A program made the position numbers and the translations under genes. The notes under the pieces are model-generated. The model was not told where the DNA came from, did no database searches, and saw only the letters and a program-made list of their open reading frames with translations. From Embleya hyalina (GTDB lineage Bacteria > Actinomycetota > Actinomycetes > Streptomycetales > Streptomycetaceae), in NCBI RefSeq assembly GCF_003967355.1, contig NZ_BIFH01000026.1, forward strand, positions 1 through 64,000: 64,000 nt of DNA. The letters are read 5' to 3'. Position 1 is the stretch's first letter. Every line of letters starts with the position of its first letter. Below are positions 19,091-28,641 of the stretch, piece after piece.

Positions 19091-20046
19091 AACGCGCGCT
19101 CGCCCTGGCCCTGGGGCTGTTGGTCCTGGTCGGCGTGGCGGTCGGCTACTCGACCTTCGCGGCCGACCGCAACGAGGAGGCGACGGTCGAACGCCGCCCG
19201 CTCGACCTCACCGCACGCGGGCGATTGGTGTTCGTCGACACGAACCGCGCCGGCGGACACCGCACCGTGGCCGACACCGGTCTCGACACCCCCGCCGCCA
19301 CCCGCACCGACAGCGGCCTGCGCTGCGAACGTTTCGCCGTCGGCGCGGGCACCGGCGTCTGCCTCCAGACCCGGGGCGGCCCGCTGCCCGGCACCGACGC
19401 GTTGATCGTCGACGCCGAAACGAACGTCAAACGCCGCATCGAACTCGCCGGCACCCCCAGCCGGGCCCGGGTCTCCGCGAGCGGCAACATGGTGTCGTGG
19501 ACGGTGTTCGTCACCGGCGAGTCGTACAACAAGACCGGTTTCTCCACCTGGACCGGCATCCTGGACACCCGCACCGACTACACCCTGATCAACATCGAGG
19601 CCATCCCGTTGACCGTCGACGGCAAGCCCTACCACTCCCCCGACGTCAACTACTGGGGCGTCACCTTCGCCGCCGACGACAACCGTTTCTATGCCACGGT
19701 CGGCACGAAGGGCCACACCTACCTGGTCGAGGGCGACTACGCCAACTGGGAGGCGCACACCATCCGCGACGGCGTCGAATGCCCGTCCCTGTCCCCCGAC
19801 GGCACCCGTATCGCCTTCAAGAAGCGCTCCGGCAAGGCCACATGGCGACTCCACGTGCTGGACCTGGCCACGATGCGCGAAACCCCGTTGGCCGAACACG
19901 CGAACGTCGACGACCAGGCCGCCTGGCTCGACGACAACACGGTGATGTACGGCCGAGACCGCGACGTCTACGCCGTCCCGGCCGACGGAACGGGCGCCCC
20001 ACGCCTGCTCGTCACGAAGGGGGCCTCCCCGACACTGCTGCGCTGA
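19087..20046 (+). CDS. Membrane-anchored or exported TolB-like beta-propeller protein
   Basis: A 319-residue protein with an N-terminal hydrophobic segment (about 4-22) that is a signal peptide or anchor. The rest shows repeated WD40/PD40-like blades, for example CPSLSPDGTRIAFKKRSGKA and DDQAAWLDDNTVMYGRDRDVY. Such propellers usually bind other proteins or sugars outside the membrane. The start codon overlaps the MFS stop (ATGA), showing translational coupling. The link to the MFS transporter suggests a joint envelope function, but no enzyme activity can be assigned. Confidence 0.85.
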   Translation: MKRALALALGLLVLVGVAVGYSTFAADRNEEATVERRPLDLTARGRLVFVDTNRAGGHRTVADTGLDTPAATRTDSGLRCERFAVGAGTGVCLQTRGGPLPGTDALIVDAETNVKRRIELAGTPSRARVSASGNMVSWTVFVTGESYNKTGFSTWTGILDTRTDYTLINIEAIPLTVDGKPYHSPDVNYWGVTFAADDNRFYATVGTKGHTYLVEGDYANWEAHTIRDGVECPSLSPDGTRIAFKKRSGKATWRLHVLDLATMRETPLAEHANVDDQAAWLDDNTVMYGRDRDVYAVPADGTGAPRLLVTKGASPTLLR

Positions 20047-20063
20047 CGGGTGGCCGGGGTCGT

Positions 20064-20753
20064 TCACGACGCCGGCAACACCCGTGCCCAGGTGCGGTGT
20101 TCATCCAGATAGGCGTCCAGCACCAGGTCGGACTCGGCGAGGACCTCGGTGAACTCCGAATCCGTGAGCGGCCGGGAACGGAACTCGTGCGCCCACCGCA
20201 CGCCGTCGAACTCGTACTCGATCCGCATCGCGTTGACCCCGTTGCCGAGCGGGTCGGCGGCCAGGACGCGCACGGCGCCGCGAGGGTGTTCGTTGATCCG
20301 GGGCAACTCGTCGTGCCAGTCGCGGCCTTCGCGCTGGATGAGCACCACCCCGTCGGCGGCGACATGGTTCCGACAGGTGTCGAGCATCGCCTTGCGGGCC
20401 TCGGCCTCGGCCTGGTGCACGAGGTAGGAGCCCAACAACACGACGTCGAAACGCTCGTCGAGCCGCAGGTCCTCGATCGTGGACAACACGGTCTCGGCCC
20501 CGCGCACCCGATCCAGCATCTCCGGCGACTCGTCCACCGCCGTCACCTCCCACCCCCGCTCGATCAGGGCATGGGTCACCCGCCCGGCCCCACACCCGAG
20601 TTCGAGCAGCCTGCGTGCCCCGTCCCGAGCCCCGAGCGCGATCATGTCCGGCTCCTCGCGCACCGGCAGAATCCCGTACATCTCCACGGCGCACCCGTCC
20701 GGCGTGAACGCCCCGGGCCCCTCGCCGCGAAATCCCTCACGAATACGCGCCAT
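20064..20753 (-). CDS. Class I SAM-dependent methyltransferase
   Basis: A 229-residue protein. The SAM-binding motif I is LLELGCGAGRVTHAL (about residues 49-63), followed by the acidic end of strand 2 (VTAVDESPEM) and motif FDVVLLGSYLVHQ. It resembles small-molecule or unassigned methyltransferases of family Methyltransf_25. The chosen ATG (MARIREGF) has GGGGA about 8 nt upstream; a longer in-frame start at 20843 adds a low-complexity Gly/Arg stretch and is unlikely. It is convergent with the propeller gene. The substrate is unknown. Confidence 0.88.
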   Translation of the reverse strand: MARIREGFRGEGPGAFTPDGCAVEMYGILPVREEPDMIALGARDGARRLLELGCGAGRVTHALIERGWEVTAVDESPEMLDRVRGAETVLSTIEDLRLDERFDVVLLGSYLVHQAEAEARKAMLDTCRNHVAADGVVLIQREGRDWHDELPRINEHPRGAVRVLAADPLGNGVNAMRIEYEFDGVRWAHEFRSRPLTDSEFTEVLAESDLVLDAYLDEHRTWARVLPAS

Positions 20754-20826
20754 GACCGATCCCCTTCCCCCGAACGGCCCTCGGCCGCCCACGAAACGCA
20801 CGCCGACCCGCCCACCCAAACCGCTG

Positions 20827-21816
20827 TCACCCGGGACTGTCAACGCTTTGCAGACCGTGCCGGCCGATCAGCAGGGTCGCGATCGGGGTGCGTTCGTGGC
20901 GGACCGCGCGACCGACGCGGGTGGTGGTGATCAGGCCGGCGGCGCGTAGGGCCGCGGTGTGTTCGGAGACGGTGGTGTTGCTCACCCGCAGGCGGCGGGC
21001 GAGGTCGCCGGTGGTGTGGCCGGCGGCGAGCAGGCACAGGATGTCGGTTCGGGTTCGGCCGAGCACCGCCGCGAGCGCGTCCGCGGTGTCGGCCGGGCCG
21101 TCGGGGGTCGGCGGCAGGCCGGGGCCGGCGGGATAGGTGACGGTCACCGGGCGGTCGGGCAGGTCGGAGATCAGCGGGTGTCCGCTCCAGTGGAAGGTGG
21201 GTCGGAGCAGCAGCCCGCGCCCACGCAGCGGGATCTCCCGGGCGGCGGGGCCGGCGAACTCCCAGACGTCCTCGTGCAGTCGGCTGCCGGGGACGAGGTC
21301 GGCGAGGGTCGGACCGAGGCCGTGTTCGGCCATACCCAGGGCGTGACGGGTGAATTCGGCCCGGTGCAGGTCCTGGACCACGGACCACACCGGGGCCAAC
21401 ACCGTCTCGTAGGCCGCGTGTTGGGCCCGGCGCAGGATCCGCCAGGCGGGCTCGTCGCCGCGGTGCAGGTCGCGAATCCACGCCGGCGCGGCGCTCGGAT
21501 GCGGGGCGTACACCCGTTCCAGTTCGGCCCGTACCTCCTCGGGGCGGGTGGCGCGGATCGAGTCCAGTCCCTCGGTGAGCGAATCGGCGAACTCGTCCAG
21601 GAAATTCGGCGCCACCGGACCCGGCACCAGGTCCCCGAACGGCTCGGCCGCCGCCGGCAGGGCCCGGAGCAGGCGTTGCCGCCAGGTGCCGAGCAGGAGC
21701 GCGTCGTCCGGACGGAGCATCCGCGCCAGCGCCACGTTCAACTCCGACAACGGGGCGGGTCGCGGCGCGAACCTGATCCGGCCGAAGTCCGCGGTGGTGA
21801 ATCGGATCCGGAGCAT
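20827..21816 (-). CDS. ArsR-like helix-turn-helix regulator with a DUF5937-type N-terminus
   Basis: A 329-residue protein that starts MLRIRFTTADFGRIRFAPRPAPLSEL, typical of the actinobacterial DUF5937/ArsR group. The winged helix lies at the C-terminal end (about 255-310): DILCLLAAGHTTGDLARRLR then SNTTVSEHTAALRAAGLI. The ATG has GGAGG 4 nt upstream; a much longer open frame upstream is not coding. It is divergent from the alpha/beta hydrolase across 181 bp and probably regulates it and itself. The effector is unknown. Confidence 0.9.
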   Translation of the reverse strand: MLRIRFTTADFGRIRFAPRPAPLSELNVALARMLRPDDALLLGTWRQRLLRALPAAAEPFGDLVPGPVAPNFLDEFADSLTEGLDSIRATRPEEVRAELERVYAPHPSAAPAWIRDLHRGDEPAWRILRRAQHAAYETVLAPVWSVVQDLHRAEFTRHALGMAEHGLGPTLADLVPGSRLHEDVWEFAGPAAREIPLRGRGLLLRPTFHWSGHPLISDLPDRPVTVTYPAGPGLPPTPDGPADTADALAAVLGRTRTDILCLLAAGHTTGDLARRLRVSNTTVSEHTAALRAAGLITTTRVGRAVRHERTPIATLLIGRHGLQSVDSPG

Positions 21817-21997
21817 TACCCCTCCTGTCGGCACGGCGCCATCCTTTCGGCCTGGGCCGCAACCCTCGTACGCGGCCCCCCTCGGATGCCAACCTTCGGG
21901 TCCTGCCCCGTATTCGGCCGGAAGCCCGCCGAAGCCGCAAGTCAGCGGGTCACCGGGCACTCCGGGCGACCCGGGCAGGACGACACGAGGAGGATCC

Positions 21998-23254
21998 ATG
22001 GTGCACGAAGCAGGTCCCGTGATCGGTCGGCGAGGCATCCTCGGGGCGGCGATACCGGCCGCCGCACTGCTCTTCGCGGGCGGCGTGGTCCGGGCCCGAC
22101 CCGCGCGGGCAGGGTCGGGCGGCGCGGACCCGTCGGTACCCGGCCGGCTGCGACTGCCCGCGCCGACCGGCCCGCATCCGGTCGGCACCACCACGCTATA
22201 CCTGGTCGATCGGTCCCGGACCGACCCGTGGGAGCCGATCGCGGTCCGGGAGGTGATGGTCACCGTGTTCTACCCGGCGCGCGGTGTGGCGGGGCGGACC
22301 GTCGCGCCGCAGCTGACCGAGGCCGCCGCGCGGGAGTTCGCCGTGGCCGGTCCGCTGGGGCATCCGCAGTTGCCGTCGACGGGGGTGGACTGGGCGGCCA
22401 CCCGTACCCACTCCCGCATCGACGCCCCCGCGCAGACCACGCGGCGCCCCGTGCTCCTGTACAGCCCCGGCGGCGGCGATCCGCGCGGGATGGGCACCGG
22501 GCTCGCCGAGGAACTGGCGAGCCGGGGCTACGTGGTGGTGACCATGGACCATCCGGGGGACGCCGCGGTGGTCGAGTTTCCGGTCGACCTGGCGGGGCGG
22601 GACCGGGTGCGGTGGACCGTGTTCCGGTTCGACCCCCGCAACGATCCCACGATCGCCGACACGATGATCGACACCCGGATCGCCGACACGAGGTTCGTGC
22701 TGGACCAGGTGGCCGTACTCGCCGCCGGCGGCAATCCGGACCCGACCGGTCGCCCGCTCCCGGCGGATCTGCACCGGGTGTTGGATCCGCGCCGGGTGGG
22801 TGTGTACGGCCACTCGGCGGGCGGTACCACCGCGGCCGAGACGATGGCCGAGGACCGCCGCGTCGCCGCCGCGATCAACCTGGAGGGCTATCTGGACCAC
22901 CCGCCCCGAGTGCTCGGACAGGTGGGCGAGTTGTATCCCATCGCCCGCGACGGTGCCGATCGGCCGCTGCTGCTGGTCGACACCGACGGCTTCCCGGAGC
23001 ATGCCGCGCTGGAGCGTTCCTGGTCGGCGCTGCTCGCGCACTCCCGCCATCCGGTGCCCCGGCGGCGGATCCACTCGGCCGCGCACGCGGTGTTCACCGA
23101 CTACGCGGCGATCGCGCCGCAGTTGGCGGCGTCCGGCCGGATGACGCCGGCCGCCCGGGACGCGCTGGTCGGCGCGATCGCCCCGACCCGGTCGATCCCC
23201 ACGGTCCGCCGCCACGTGCACGGGTTCTTCGCCCGGCACCTGCCGACGCACTGA
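21998..23254 (+). CDS. Exported alpha/beta hydrolase, PAF-acetylhydrolase-like
   Basis: A 418-residue protein with a twin-arginine-like leader (GRRGILGAAIPAAALLFAGG) ending near residue 38. The nucleophile elbow is GHSAGG in GVYGHSAGGTT, and the oxyanion segment is LLYSPGGGDPRGMG. Histidine near the end (SAAHAVFTDY) completes the likely triad. Such enzymes cleave short-chain esters or phospholipid acyl groups outside the cell. GGAGG lies 4 nt before the ATG. The divergent ArsR-like gene is the probable regulator. A bidirectional hairpin follows at 23336. Confidence 0.88.
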   Translation: MVHEAGPVIGRRGILGAAIPAAALLFAGGVVRARPARAGSGGADPSVPGRLRLPAPTGPHPVGTTTLYLVDRSRTDPWEPIAVREVMVTVFYPARGVAGRTVAPQLTEAAAREFAVAGPLGHPQLPSTGVDWAATRTHSRIDAPAQTTRRPVLLYSPGGGDPRGMGTGLAEELASRGYVVVTMDHPGDAAVVEFPVDLAGRDRVRWTVFRFDPRNDPTIADTMIDTRIADTRFVLDQVAVLAAGGNPDPTGRPLPADLHRVLDPRRVGVYGHSAGGTTAAETMAEDRRVAAAINLEGYLDHPPRVLGQVGELYPIARDGADRPLLLVDTDGFPEHAALERSWSALLAHSRHPVPRRRIHSAAHAVFTDYAAIAPQLAASGRMTPAARDALVGAIAPTRSIPTVRRHVHGFFARHLPTH

Positions 23255-23335
23255 GACCGGGCCCGCCGACGCGGGCGTCCGGCGCCCGCCGAGGCGCGGC
23301 GGTGCCACGACCCCGGCGGGGGTCACGCGCCGGAG

Positions 23336-23372
23336 GGTGCCCCGGGTCGGCCACGCGCCGGCCCGGGGCACC
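23336..23372. terminator. Bidirectional hairpin between the hydrolase and glpK
   Basis: The 11-bp arms GGTGCCCCGGG (23336-23346) and CCCGGGGCACC (23362-23372) are perfectly complementary around a 15-nt loop. They lie between two convergent genes ending at 23254 and 23386, as expected for a shared terminator. Confidence 0.7.
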
Positions 23373-23385
23373 GCCATCCGATCGG

Positions 23386-24912
23386 TCAGCGGGCGCGAGG
23401 GCGCGCGTCCGACTCCTCGACCCAGTCCATCGTCCGGTCCACCGCCTTGCGCCAGTTGCGGTAGCCGCGCTCGCGCGTGGCCTCGTCCATCCGCGAGGTC
23501 CACTCCGCCGCGCGGTGCCAGTTGGCCCGCAGCGAGTCGAGGTCGGGCCAGTAGCCGACCGCGAGACCGGCGGCGTACGCGGCGCCGAGCGCGGTGGTCT
23601 CCGCCACGAACGGGCGGGCGACGGGAGCGTCGAGCACGTCCGCGATGGTCTGCATGAGCAGGTTGTTGGCGGTCATCCCGCCGTCCACCTTGAGCGTGGC
23701 CAACTCGACGCCCGAGTCGCGCTCCATCGCGTCCACCACCTCCCGGGTCTGCCACGCGGTGGCCTCCAGGACGGCCCGGGCGATGTGCCCCTTGTTCACG
23801 TACGCGGTCAGCCCCGCGATGACCCCGCGCGCGTCCGAGCGCCAGTACGGCGCGAACAGTCCGGAGAAGGCGGGCACGAAGTAGGCGCCGCCGTTGTCCT
23901 CCACGGTCAGCGCCAGCGTCTCGATCTCCGCCGCGGTGGCGATCAGCCCCATCTGGTCGCGCATCCACTGCACCAGCGATCCGGTGACCGCGATCGAGCC
24001 TTCCAGCGCGTAGACCGGCGCGTCCTTGCCCAGCCGGTAGCCGACCGTGCTGAGCAGTCCGTGGTGCGACTGCACGATCCGCGGCCCGGTGTTGATCAGC
24101 AGGAAACTCCCGGTGCCGTAGGTGCTCTTGGCCTCGCCGGGTTCGAAGCAGGTCTGGCCGAACAGCGCGGCCTGCTGGTCGCCGAGCGCGGAGGCGACGG
24201 GCACGCCCTCCAGAACGCCCTTCGCGGTGCCGTACACCTCGGCGGAGGAGCGGATCTCGGCCAGCAGCGAGCGCGGCACGTCCATCGCGCGCAGGATCCG
24301 GTCGTCCCAGTCCAGCGTCTCCAGGTTCATCAGCATCGTGCGCGACGCGTTGGTGACGTCCGTGACGTGCACCCCGCCGTCCGGACCGCCGGTGAGGTTC
24401 CACACCACCCACGACTCCATCGTGCCGAACAGGATGTCGCCCCGCTCGGCCCGCTCCCGCAGCCCCTCGACGTGGTCGAGCAGCCAGCGGATCTTGGGAC
24501 CGGCGAAGTAGCTCGCCAGCGGGAGTCCGGTCTCCACCCGGAAGCGGTCCTGGCCGACGTTGCCGCCGAGTTCGCGACACAGCGCGTCGGTGCGGGTGTC
24601 CTGCCACACGATGGCGTTGTGCACCGGGACCCCGGTATGGCGATCCCACAGCACGGTCGTCTCGCGCTGGTTGGTGATGCCGAGCGCGCGGATCTGCTCC
24701 CGCCGCAGGCCGGCCCGATCCAGCGCGCCGGCGACGACCGCCCGCACCACGCTCCAGATCTCGGCGGCGTCGTGCTCGACCCACCCCGGGCGCGGGAAGA
24801 TCTGCCGGTGCTCGCGCTGGTCGACGGCGACGATCCGGCCGTCGGCGCCGAAGATGATGCAGCGGCTGGACGTGGTGCCCTGGTCGATCGCGGCGATGTA
24901 CGTGTCGGACAT
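23386..24912 (-). CDS. glpK: Glycerol kinase
   Basis: A 508-residue protein, matching the usual 500-505. It phosphorylates glycerol to glycerol 3-phosphate with ATP. FGGY-family landmarks are visible: DQGTTSSR near the N-terminus, [43 protein letters not shown] and the C-terminal [13 protein letters not shown]. It is the second gene of glpFK, 57 bp after glpF. Glycerol enters by GlpF, is phosphorylated here, and is oxidised by GlpD encoded at 27050. Confidence 0.97.
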   Translation of the reverse strand: MSDTYIAAIDQGTTSSRCIIFGADGRIVAVDQREHRQIFPRPGWVEHDAAEIWSVVRAVVAGALDRAGLRREQIRALGITNQRETTVLWDRHTGVPVHNAIVWQDTRTDALCRELGGNVGQDRFRVETGLPLASYFAGPKIRWLLDHVEGLRERAERGDILFGTMESWVVWNLTGGPDGGVHVTDVTNASRTMLMNLETLDWDDRILRAMDVPRSLLAEIRSSAEVYGTAKGVLEGVPVASALGDQQAALFGQTCFEPGEAKSTYGTGSFLLINTGPRIVQSHHGLLSTVGYRLGKDAPVYALEGSIAVTGSLVQWMRDQMGLIATAAEIETLALTVEDNGGAYFVPAFSGLFAPYWRSDARGVIAGLTAYVNKGHIARAVLEATAWQTREVVDAMERDSGVELATLKVDGGMTANNLLMQTIADVLDAPVARPFVAETTALGAAYAAGLAVGYWPDLDSLRANWHRAAEWTSRMDEATRERGYRNWRKAVDRTMDWVEESDARPRAR

Positions 24913-24969
24913 GGCTCCTCTTCCGAAGGATCCGAGCGTGGGAGTCGGGGTGGGGCGGGTGGGAGGGGG

Positions 24970-25680
24970 TCAGAAGGCGAGACGGTACAGGCCGCCGGCC
25001 GCGAGCCCGCCCAGCGTCGGGCCGACCACCGGCACCCACGCGTAGGTCCAGTCCGAGCCGCCCTTGCCGGGGATCGGCAGGAACGAGTGGGCCAGGCGCG
25101 GCCCGAGGTCGCGGACCGGGTTGATCGCGTAGCCGGTCGGGCCGCCCAGGGACAGCCCGATGCCGACCACCAGGAGCGCGGTGATCAGTACGCCGGTGCC
25201 GGACAGCGCGAGCCCGTTGGTCAGGCCCTGGGTGAGGATGACGATGACCAGCACCATGGTGGCGATCGTCTCGGTGATCACGTTCTGGATCGGGTGGCGG
25301 ATCTCCGGCGCGGTGGCGAACACCCCGAGTACCGGCTCGCCGTGTTCCCGGAACTGCCCGAGATAGGTCGCCCAGGCCAGCACGGCGCCGATCACCGCCC
25401 CGGTGAACTGCCCGGCCAGATACAGCGGCACCTTGTCCCACTCTCCGGTCTTGACCGCGATCCCGAGCGTGACCGCGGGATTGAGATGCGCGCCGGACAG
25501 GGACACGCTCGCGTACGCGCCGGCCAGGACCGCGAAGCCCCAGCCGAAGGTGATCGCCAACCAGCCGGCGTGTTGCGCCTTGGACCGGTTGAGCGTCACC
25601 GCGGCGCACACGCCGACGCCGAGCAGAACCAGGATGGATGTACCCAAGGTCTCGCCGACGAAGATGTCGCCGTTCGTCAT
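24970..25680 (-). CDS. glpF: Glycerol uptake facilitator (MIP/aquaglyceroporin)
   Basis: A 236-residue channel with six helices. The first half-helix motif is NPA ([12 protein letters not shown]); the second is NPV ([13 protein letters not shown]), where NPA is the rule, while the Arg-Asp that follow are kept as in glycerol facilitators. The ATG at 25680 is preferred to the adjacent GTG (25683) because AAGGGG lies 7 nt upstream of the ATG. It is the first gene of the glpFK operon, divergent from gylR across a 401-bp region rich in phased repeats. Confidence 0.95.
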   Translation of the reverse strand: MTNGDIFVGETLGTSILVLLGVGVCAAVTLNRSKAQHAGWLAITFGWGFAVLAGAYASVSLSGAHLNPAVTLGIAVKTGEWDKVPLYLAGQFTGAVIGAVLAWATYLGQFREHGEPVLGVFATAPEIRHPIQNVITETIATMVLVIVILTQGLTNGLALSGTGVLITALLVVGIGLSLGGPTGYAINPVRDLGPRLAHSFLPIPGKGGSDWTYAWVPVVGPTLGGLAAGGLYRLAF

Positions 25681-25847
25681 CACTGAGCCCCTTCGTGAAT
25701 GCCACCGGTTGGCCGGCGGCGGGATGCTACGCCGGAATGGGACACGACGCCGGACGACACACGGCGCATCCGCGGAAGCGCGCCGGTCACGGCGGATCGG
25801 CCGTCCCGCTTCGGTCTGTGGGATGACTACGACCGGTGATCGAGATC

Positions 25848-25905
25848 GGTACTCGATCGGGCCTCGACGGGTATTCGATTCGGATTCGACTGGTATTCGA
25901 CATTG
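25848..25905. promoter_or_regulatory. Phased repeat array, probable GylR operator
   Basis: Five copies of (C/T)TCGA begin at 25852, 25863, 25874, 25885 and 25896, an exact 11-bp period. Every second copy sits in a longer GGTA(C/T)TCGA unit at 25848, 25870 and 25892, an exact 22-bp period. The last runs into TTCGACATTG (25896-25905). Phasing on one DNA face in the glpF-gylR gap suggests cooperative binding of the IclR-type regulator GylR. Confidence 0.6.
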
Positions 25906-26042
25906 ACGACCACTGTCCGGCAGTGTTCTCCGCGGGTTGCGCCGCCGTCAAGAGTCGGTGAACATCTCGTCTCCGGCCCGACCGACGGGGGCCGTGGCGC
26001 ACCGGGCGGACCCGGACCCGGCCGGCATGTTCGTGACCGCTG

Positions 26043-26052
26043 TTCTACATTG
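26043..26052 (+). promoter_or_regulatory. TTCTACATTG element before gylR
   Basis: This differs at one base from TTCGACATTG at 25896 and at two from TTCGACAATG at 26965. The three lie upstream of glpF, gylR and glpD. It sits 30 bp before the gylR start, where bound repressor would block transcription or elongation. Proposed as a GylR half-site. Confidence 0.4.
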
Positions 26053-26081
26053 CCAACCTGATCTTCGACGGAGGAGTCGGT

Positions 26082-26849
26082 ATGCCCGGTCCCATCCAGT
26101 CGCTGGAACGCGCAGCGGCGATCCTGAGGTTGCTCGCCGGCGGCGAACGGCGCTTCGGCCTGAGCGAGGTCGCGACCACCCTGGGTCTGGCGAAGGGCAC
26201 CGCGCACGGCATCCTGCGCACGCTCCACCAGGAGGGGTTCGTGGAGCAGGACCCCAAGAGCGGCAAGTATCAGCTCGGCGCCGAGCTGCTGCGGCTGAGC
26301 AGTTCCTATCTGGACGTGCACGAATTGCGCGCGCGGGCCCTGGTCTGGGCGGACGACCTGGCCCGCGGCACCGGGGAGAGCGTACGGATCGGCGTGTTGC
26401 ACAAGGGCGGCGTGCTGGTGATCCACCACGTCTTCCGGCCGGACGACAGCCGCCAGGTGCTGGAGATAGGCGCCATGTTGCCGCTGCACTCCACCGCGTG
26501 GGGCAAGGTCCTGCTCGCCTTCGATCCGGCCGCGCGCGCGGAGTTGGACGAGACCGACGCGGTCGCCTTCACCGCCCGTACGATCACCGACGCGGCGGCG
26601 ATGGACGCGCAGAGCGTCACGGTGCGCGAGCGCGGTTGGGCGGGCGACGTCGAGGAGTCGGTCCTGGGCCTGGCCGGGATCGCCGCGCCGATCCGCGACC
26701 GGCGCGGCACCCCGGTGGGCGCGGTGGGCATCAGCGGCGCCGTCGAACGCATCGTCGCCGACGGCGCCCCGCGGCCCGCCCTGGTCGCCGCGGTCCGCGA
26801 CGCGGCCCGCGCCGTCTCGCGCGACCTGGGCGCGTCGTTCCCGTACTGA
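26082..26849 (+). CDS. gylR: IclR-family regulator of the glycerol genes
   Basis: A 255-residue protein. The winged helix-turn-helix is at about 6-65 (LSEVATTLGLAKGTAHGILRTL), and the IclR effector domain at about 75-250 (VRIGVLHKGGVLVIHHVFRPDD, LPLHSTAWGKVLLAF, GLAGIAAPIRDRRG). The length and sequence match GylR, which represses the Streptomyces glycerol operon and responds to glycerol 3-phosphate. Its position between glpFK and glpD supports this. GGAGG lies upstream of the ATG (about 26070). It is probably autoregulated. Confidence 0.93.
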   Translation: MPGPIQSLERAAAILRLLAGGERRFGLSEVATTLGLAKGTAHGILRTLHQEGFVEQDPKSGKYQLGAELLRLSSSYLDVHELRARALVWADDLARGTGESVRIGVLHKGGVLVIHHVFRPDDSRQVLEIGAMLPLHSTAWGKVLLAFDPAARAELDETDAVAFTARTITDAAAMDAQSVTVRERGWAGDVEESVLGLAGIAAPIRDRRGTPVGAVGISGAVERIVADGAPRPALVAAVRDAARAVSRDLGASFPY

Positions 26850-26964
26850 GCCGACGCGCACGGCCTGCGCGGCGCGACCCGGCTTCGGCGCGCCCGCTCG
26901 GTCCGCCGATTCGACTGTGCGTACTTGACGCTGCCGGGCACGGCCGGAAAACTGTCGTTCGGCG

Positions 26965-26974
26965 TTCGACAATG
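26965..26974 (+). promoter_or_regulatory. TTCGACAATG element upstream of glpD
   Basis: This shares 9 of 10 bases with the element at 25896 before glpF. It sits 76 bp before the glpD start, just after TTGACG (26925-26930), a possible -35. A GylR site here would place glpD under the same control as glpFK. Confidence 0.45.
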
Positions 26975-27049
26975 CCGACCACATAGGTTGGGCTCGGGAC
27001 CCGTCCCGCCCACACCGTAGTAGCCGGCCGAGTGGAAATGAGACGCGTG

Positions 27050-28624
27050 ATGAGCACCGCCACGGATCCGACCGTCCCCGCACGCGCCCACAGCCGGGCC
27101 GAACTCTCGCGCGGCACCCACGACCTCCTCGTCATCGGCGGCGGCATCCTCGGCACGGCGGTGGCCTGGACCGCGGCCCAGACCGGCCTGCGGGTGGCCA
27201 TGGTCGACGCCGGCGACTTCGCCGGCGCCACCTCGTCCGCGTCCTCCAAGCTGGTCCACGGCGGCCTGCGCTACCTCCAGACCGGCAACCTCAAGCTGGT
27301 CGCCGAGAACCACCGCGAACGCCGCACCCTGGCCCGCGACGTCGCCCCCCACCTGGTCCGCCCGCTGTCCTTCCTGGTCCCGGTCTACAAGGACGGCCCG
27401 CACGGCTCGGCCAAACTCGGCGCCGGCGTCTTCCTCTACTCGGCCCTGTCCGCGTTCGGCGACGGCATGGGCAAGGTGATCGGCCCCGACAACGCGCTCG
27501 AACTCGTCCCGGCCCTGCGCAAGGAGGGCCTGCGCCGCGCCGCGGTGTACGGCGACCACCAGATGAACGACAGCCGGGTCGCGGTGACCACGGTGCGCGC
27601 CGCGGTCGAGGCGGGCGCGACGGTGCTCAACCACGCAGAAGTGGTCGCCCTGCGCAAGGACGCCGGTGGCCGGGTCACCGGCGCCGAACTGCGCGACCGC
27701 CTCGACGGCGCCGAATTCGGGGTGAACGCGCGCGTCGTGCTCAACGCCACCGGCCCGTGGGTGGACCACCTGCGCCGGATGGAGGACCCGGCCGCCGAGG
27801 CGAGCATCCGACTGTCCAAGGGCGTCCACCTCGTCCTGCGCCAACAGCAGCCGTGGCGCGCGGCGTTGACCATCCCGATCGACAAGTACCGGGTCTCCTT
27901 CGCCATCCCGTGGGAGGAGCACCTGCTGCTCGGCACCACCGACGAGGCGTACGAGGGCGACCCCGGCAAGGTCTCGCCGACCGAGGCCGACATCGCGCAG
28001 ATCCTGGACGAGGCGGGCAGCGCCGTCGACCCGAAACAACTGCGCCGCGAGGACATCACCTACTCCTTCGCCGGCCTGCGGGTACTGCCGGGCGGGGCCG
28101 GGGCCACCAGCGAGGCCAAGCGCGAGACGGTGGTCAGCGAGGGGCGCGGCGGCATGTTGTCGGTGGCGGGCGGCAAGTGGACCACCTACCGGCACATCGG
28201 CCGCACCGTCATGGACAAGCTGGCCAAGGCCGGCGTGGTGGCGCTGGAACAGGACATGGCCACCCCGCTGCGCCGGGTGGCGCTGCCGGGCTCGGCCAAT
28301 CCCGAGGCGGTGGCCCACCGGCTGCTCGGCGAGGCCACCGCGGAGGACGGCGTCGACCCGGCGGTGGCCCGGCACCTCGCCTCGCACTACGGCAACCTGG
28401 CCTACGACCTGGCCGCGATGGTGCGCGCCGACCGCTCGCTCGGCGAGCGCATCCACCCGGACGGGCCGGACATCTGGGCCCAGGCCGCCTACGCCCGCGA
28501 CCACGAGTGGGCGATGACGGTGGACGACGTGTTGCGCCGGCGCACCACGGTGACCATCCGCGGCCTGGACACCCCCGAGGTGCGGGCCCGGGTCGAGGAC
28601 CTGCTGGCGGCCAAGCCACACTGA
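27050..28624 (+). CDS. glpD: FAD-dependent glycerol-3-phosphate dehydrogenase
   Basis: A 524-residue flavoprotein that oxidises glycerol 3-phosphate to dihydroxyacetone phosphate and passes electrons to quinone. The FAD site is LLVIGGGILGTAVAW near residue 26, followed by SSASSKLVHGGLRYLQ. The C-terminal GlpD cap is present (LASHYGNLAYDLAAM, HEWAMTVDDVLRRRT). The start chosen is the MSTATDPT ATG; in-frame starts at 27032 and 27038 are possible and differ only in a short tail. It follows gylR by 200 bp, with a TTCGACAATG element between. Confidence 0.96.
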   Translation: MSTATDPTVPARAHSRAELSRGTHDLLVIGGGILGTAVAWTAAQTGLRVAMVDAGDFAGATSSASSKLVHGGLRYLQTGNLKLVAENHRERRTLARDVAPHLVRPLSFLVPVYKDGPHGSAKLGAGVFLYSALSAFGDGMGKVIGPDNALELVPALRKEGLRRAAVYGDHQMNDSRVAVTTVRAAVEAGATVLNHAEVVALRKDAGGRVTGAELRDRLDGAEFGVNARVVLNATGPWVDHLRRMEDPAAEASIRLSKGVHLVLRQQQPWRAALTIPIDKYRVSFAIPWEEHLLLGTTDEAYEGDPGKVSPTEADIAQILDEAGSAVDPKQLRREDITYSFAGLRVLPGGAGATSEAKRETVVSEGRGGMLSVAGGKWTTYRHIGRTVMDKLAKAGVVALEQDMATPLRRVALPGSANPEAVAHRLLGEATAEDGVDPAVARHLASHYGNLAYDLAAMVRADRSLGERIHPDGPDIWAQAAYARDHEWAMTVDDVLRRRTTVTIRGLDTPEVRARVEDLLAAKPH

Positions 28625-28641
28625 TCCGCGTCGCCTTCCTC

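Larger units (their letters stand above)
25681..26081. other. 401-bp divergent regulatory region between glpF and gylR
   Basis: No gene is supported. It should hold the promoters of glpFK (leftward) and gylR (rightward). It contains an 11-bp-phased repeat array at 25848-25905 and a TTCTACATTG element at 26043-26052. The part near gylR carries no other structure that I can name. Confidence 0.8.

Noticed and set aside
25827-27083. A 418-codon minus-strand frame across gylR.
   Set aside because: It is antisense to gylR and lacks any recognisable domain; gylR has clear IclR motifs.
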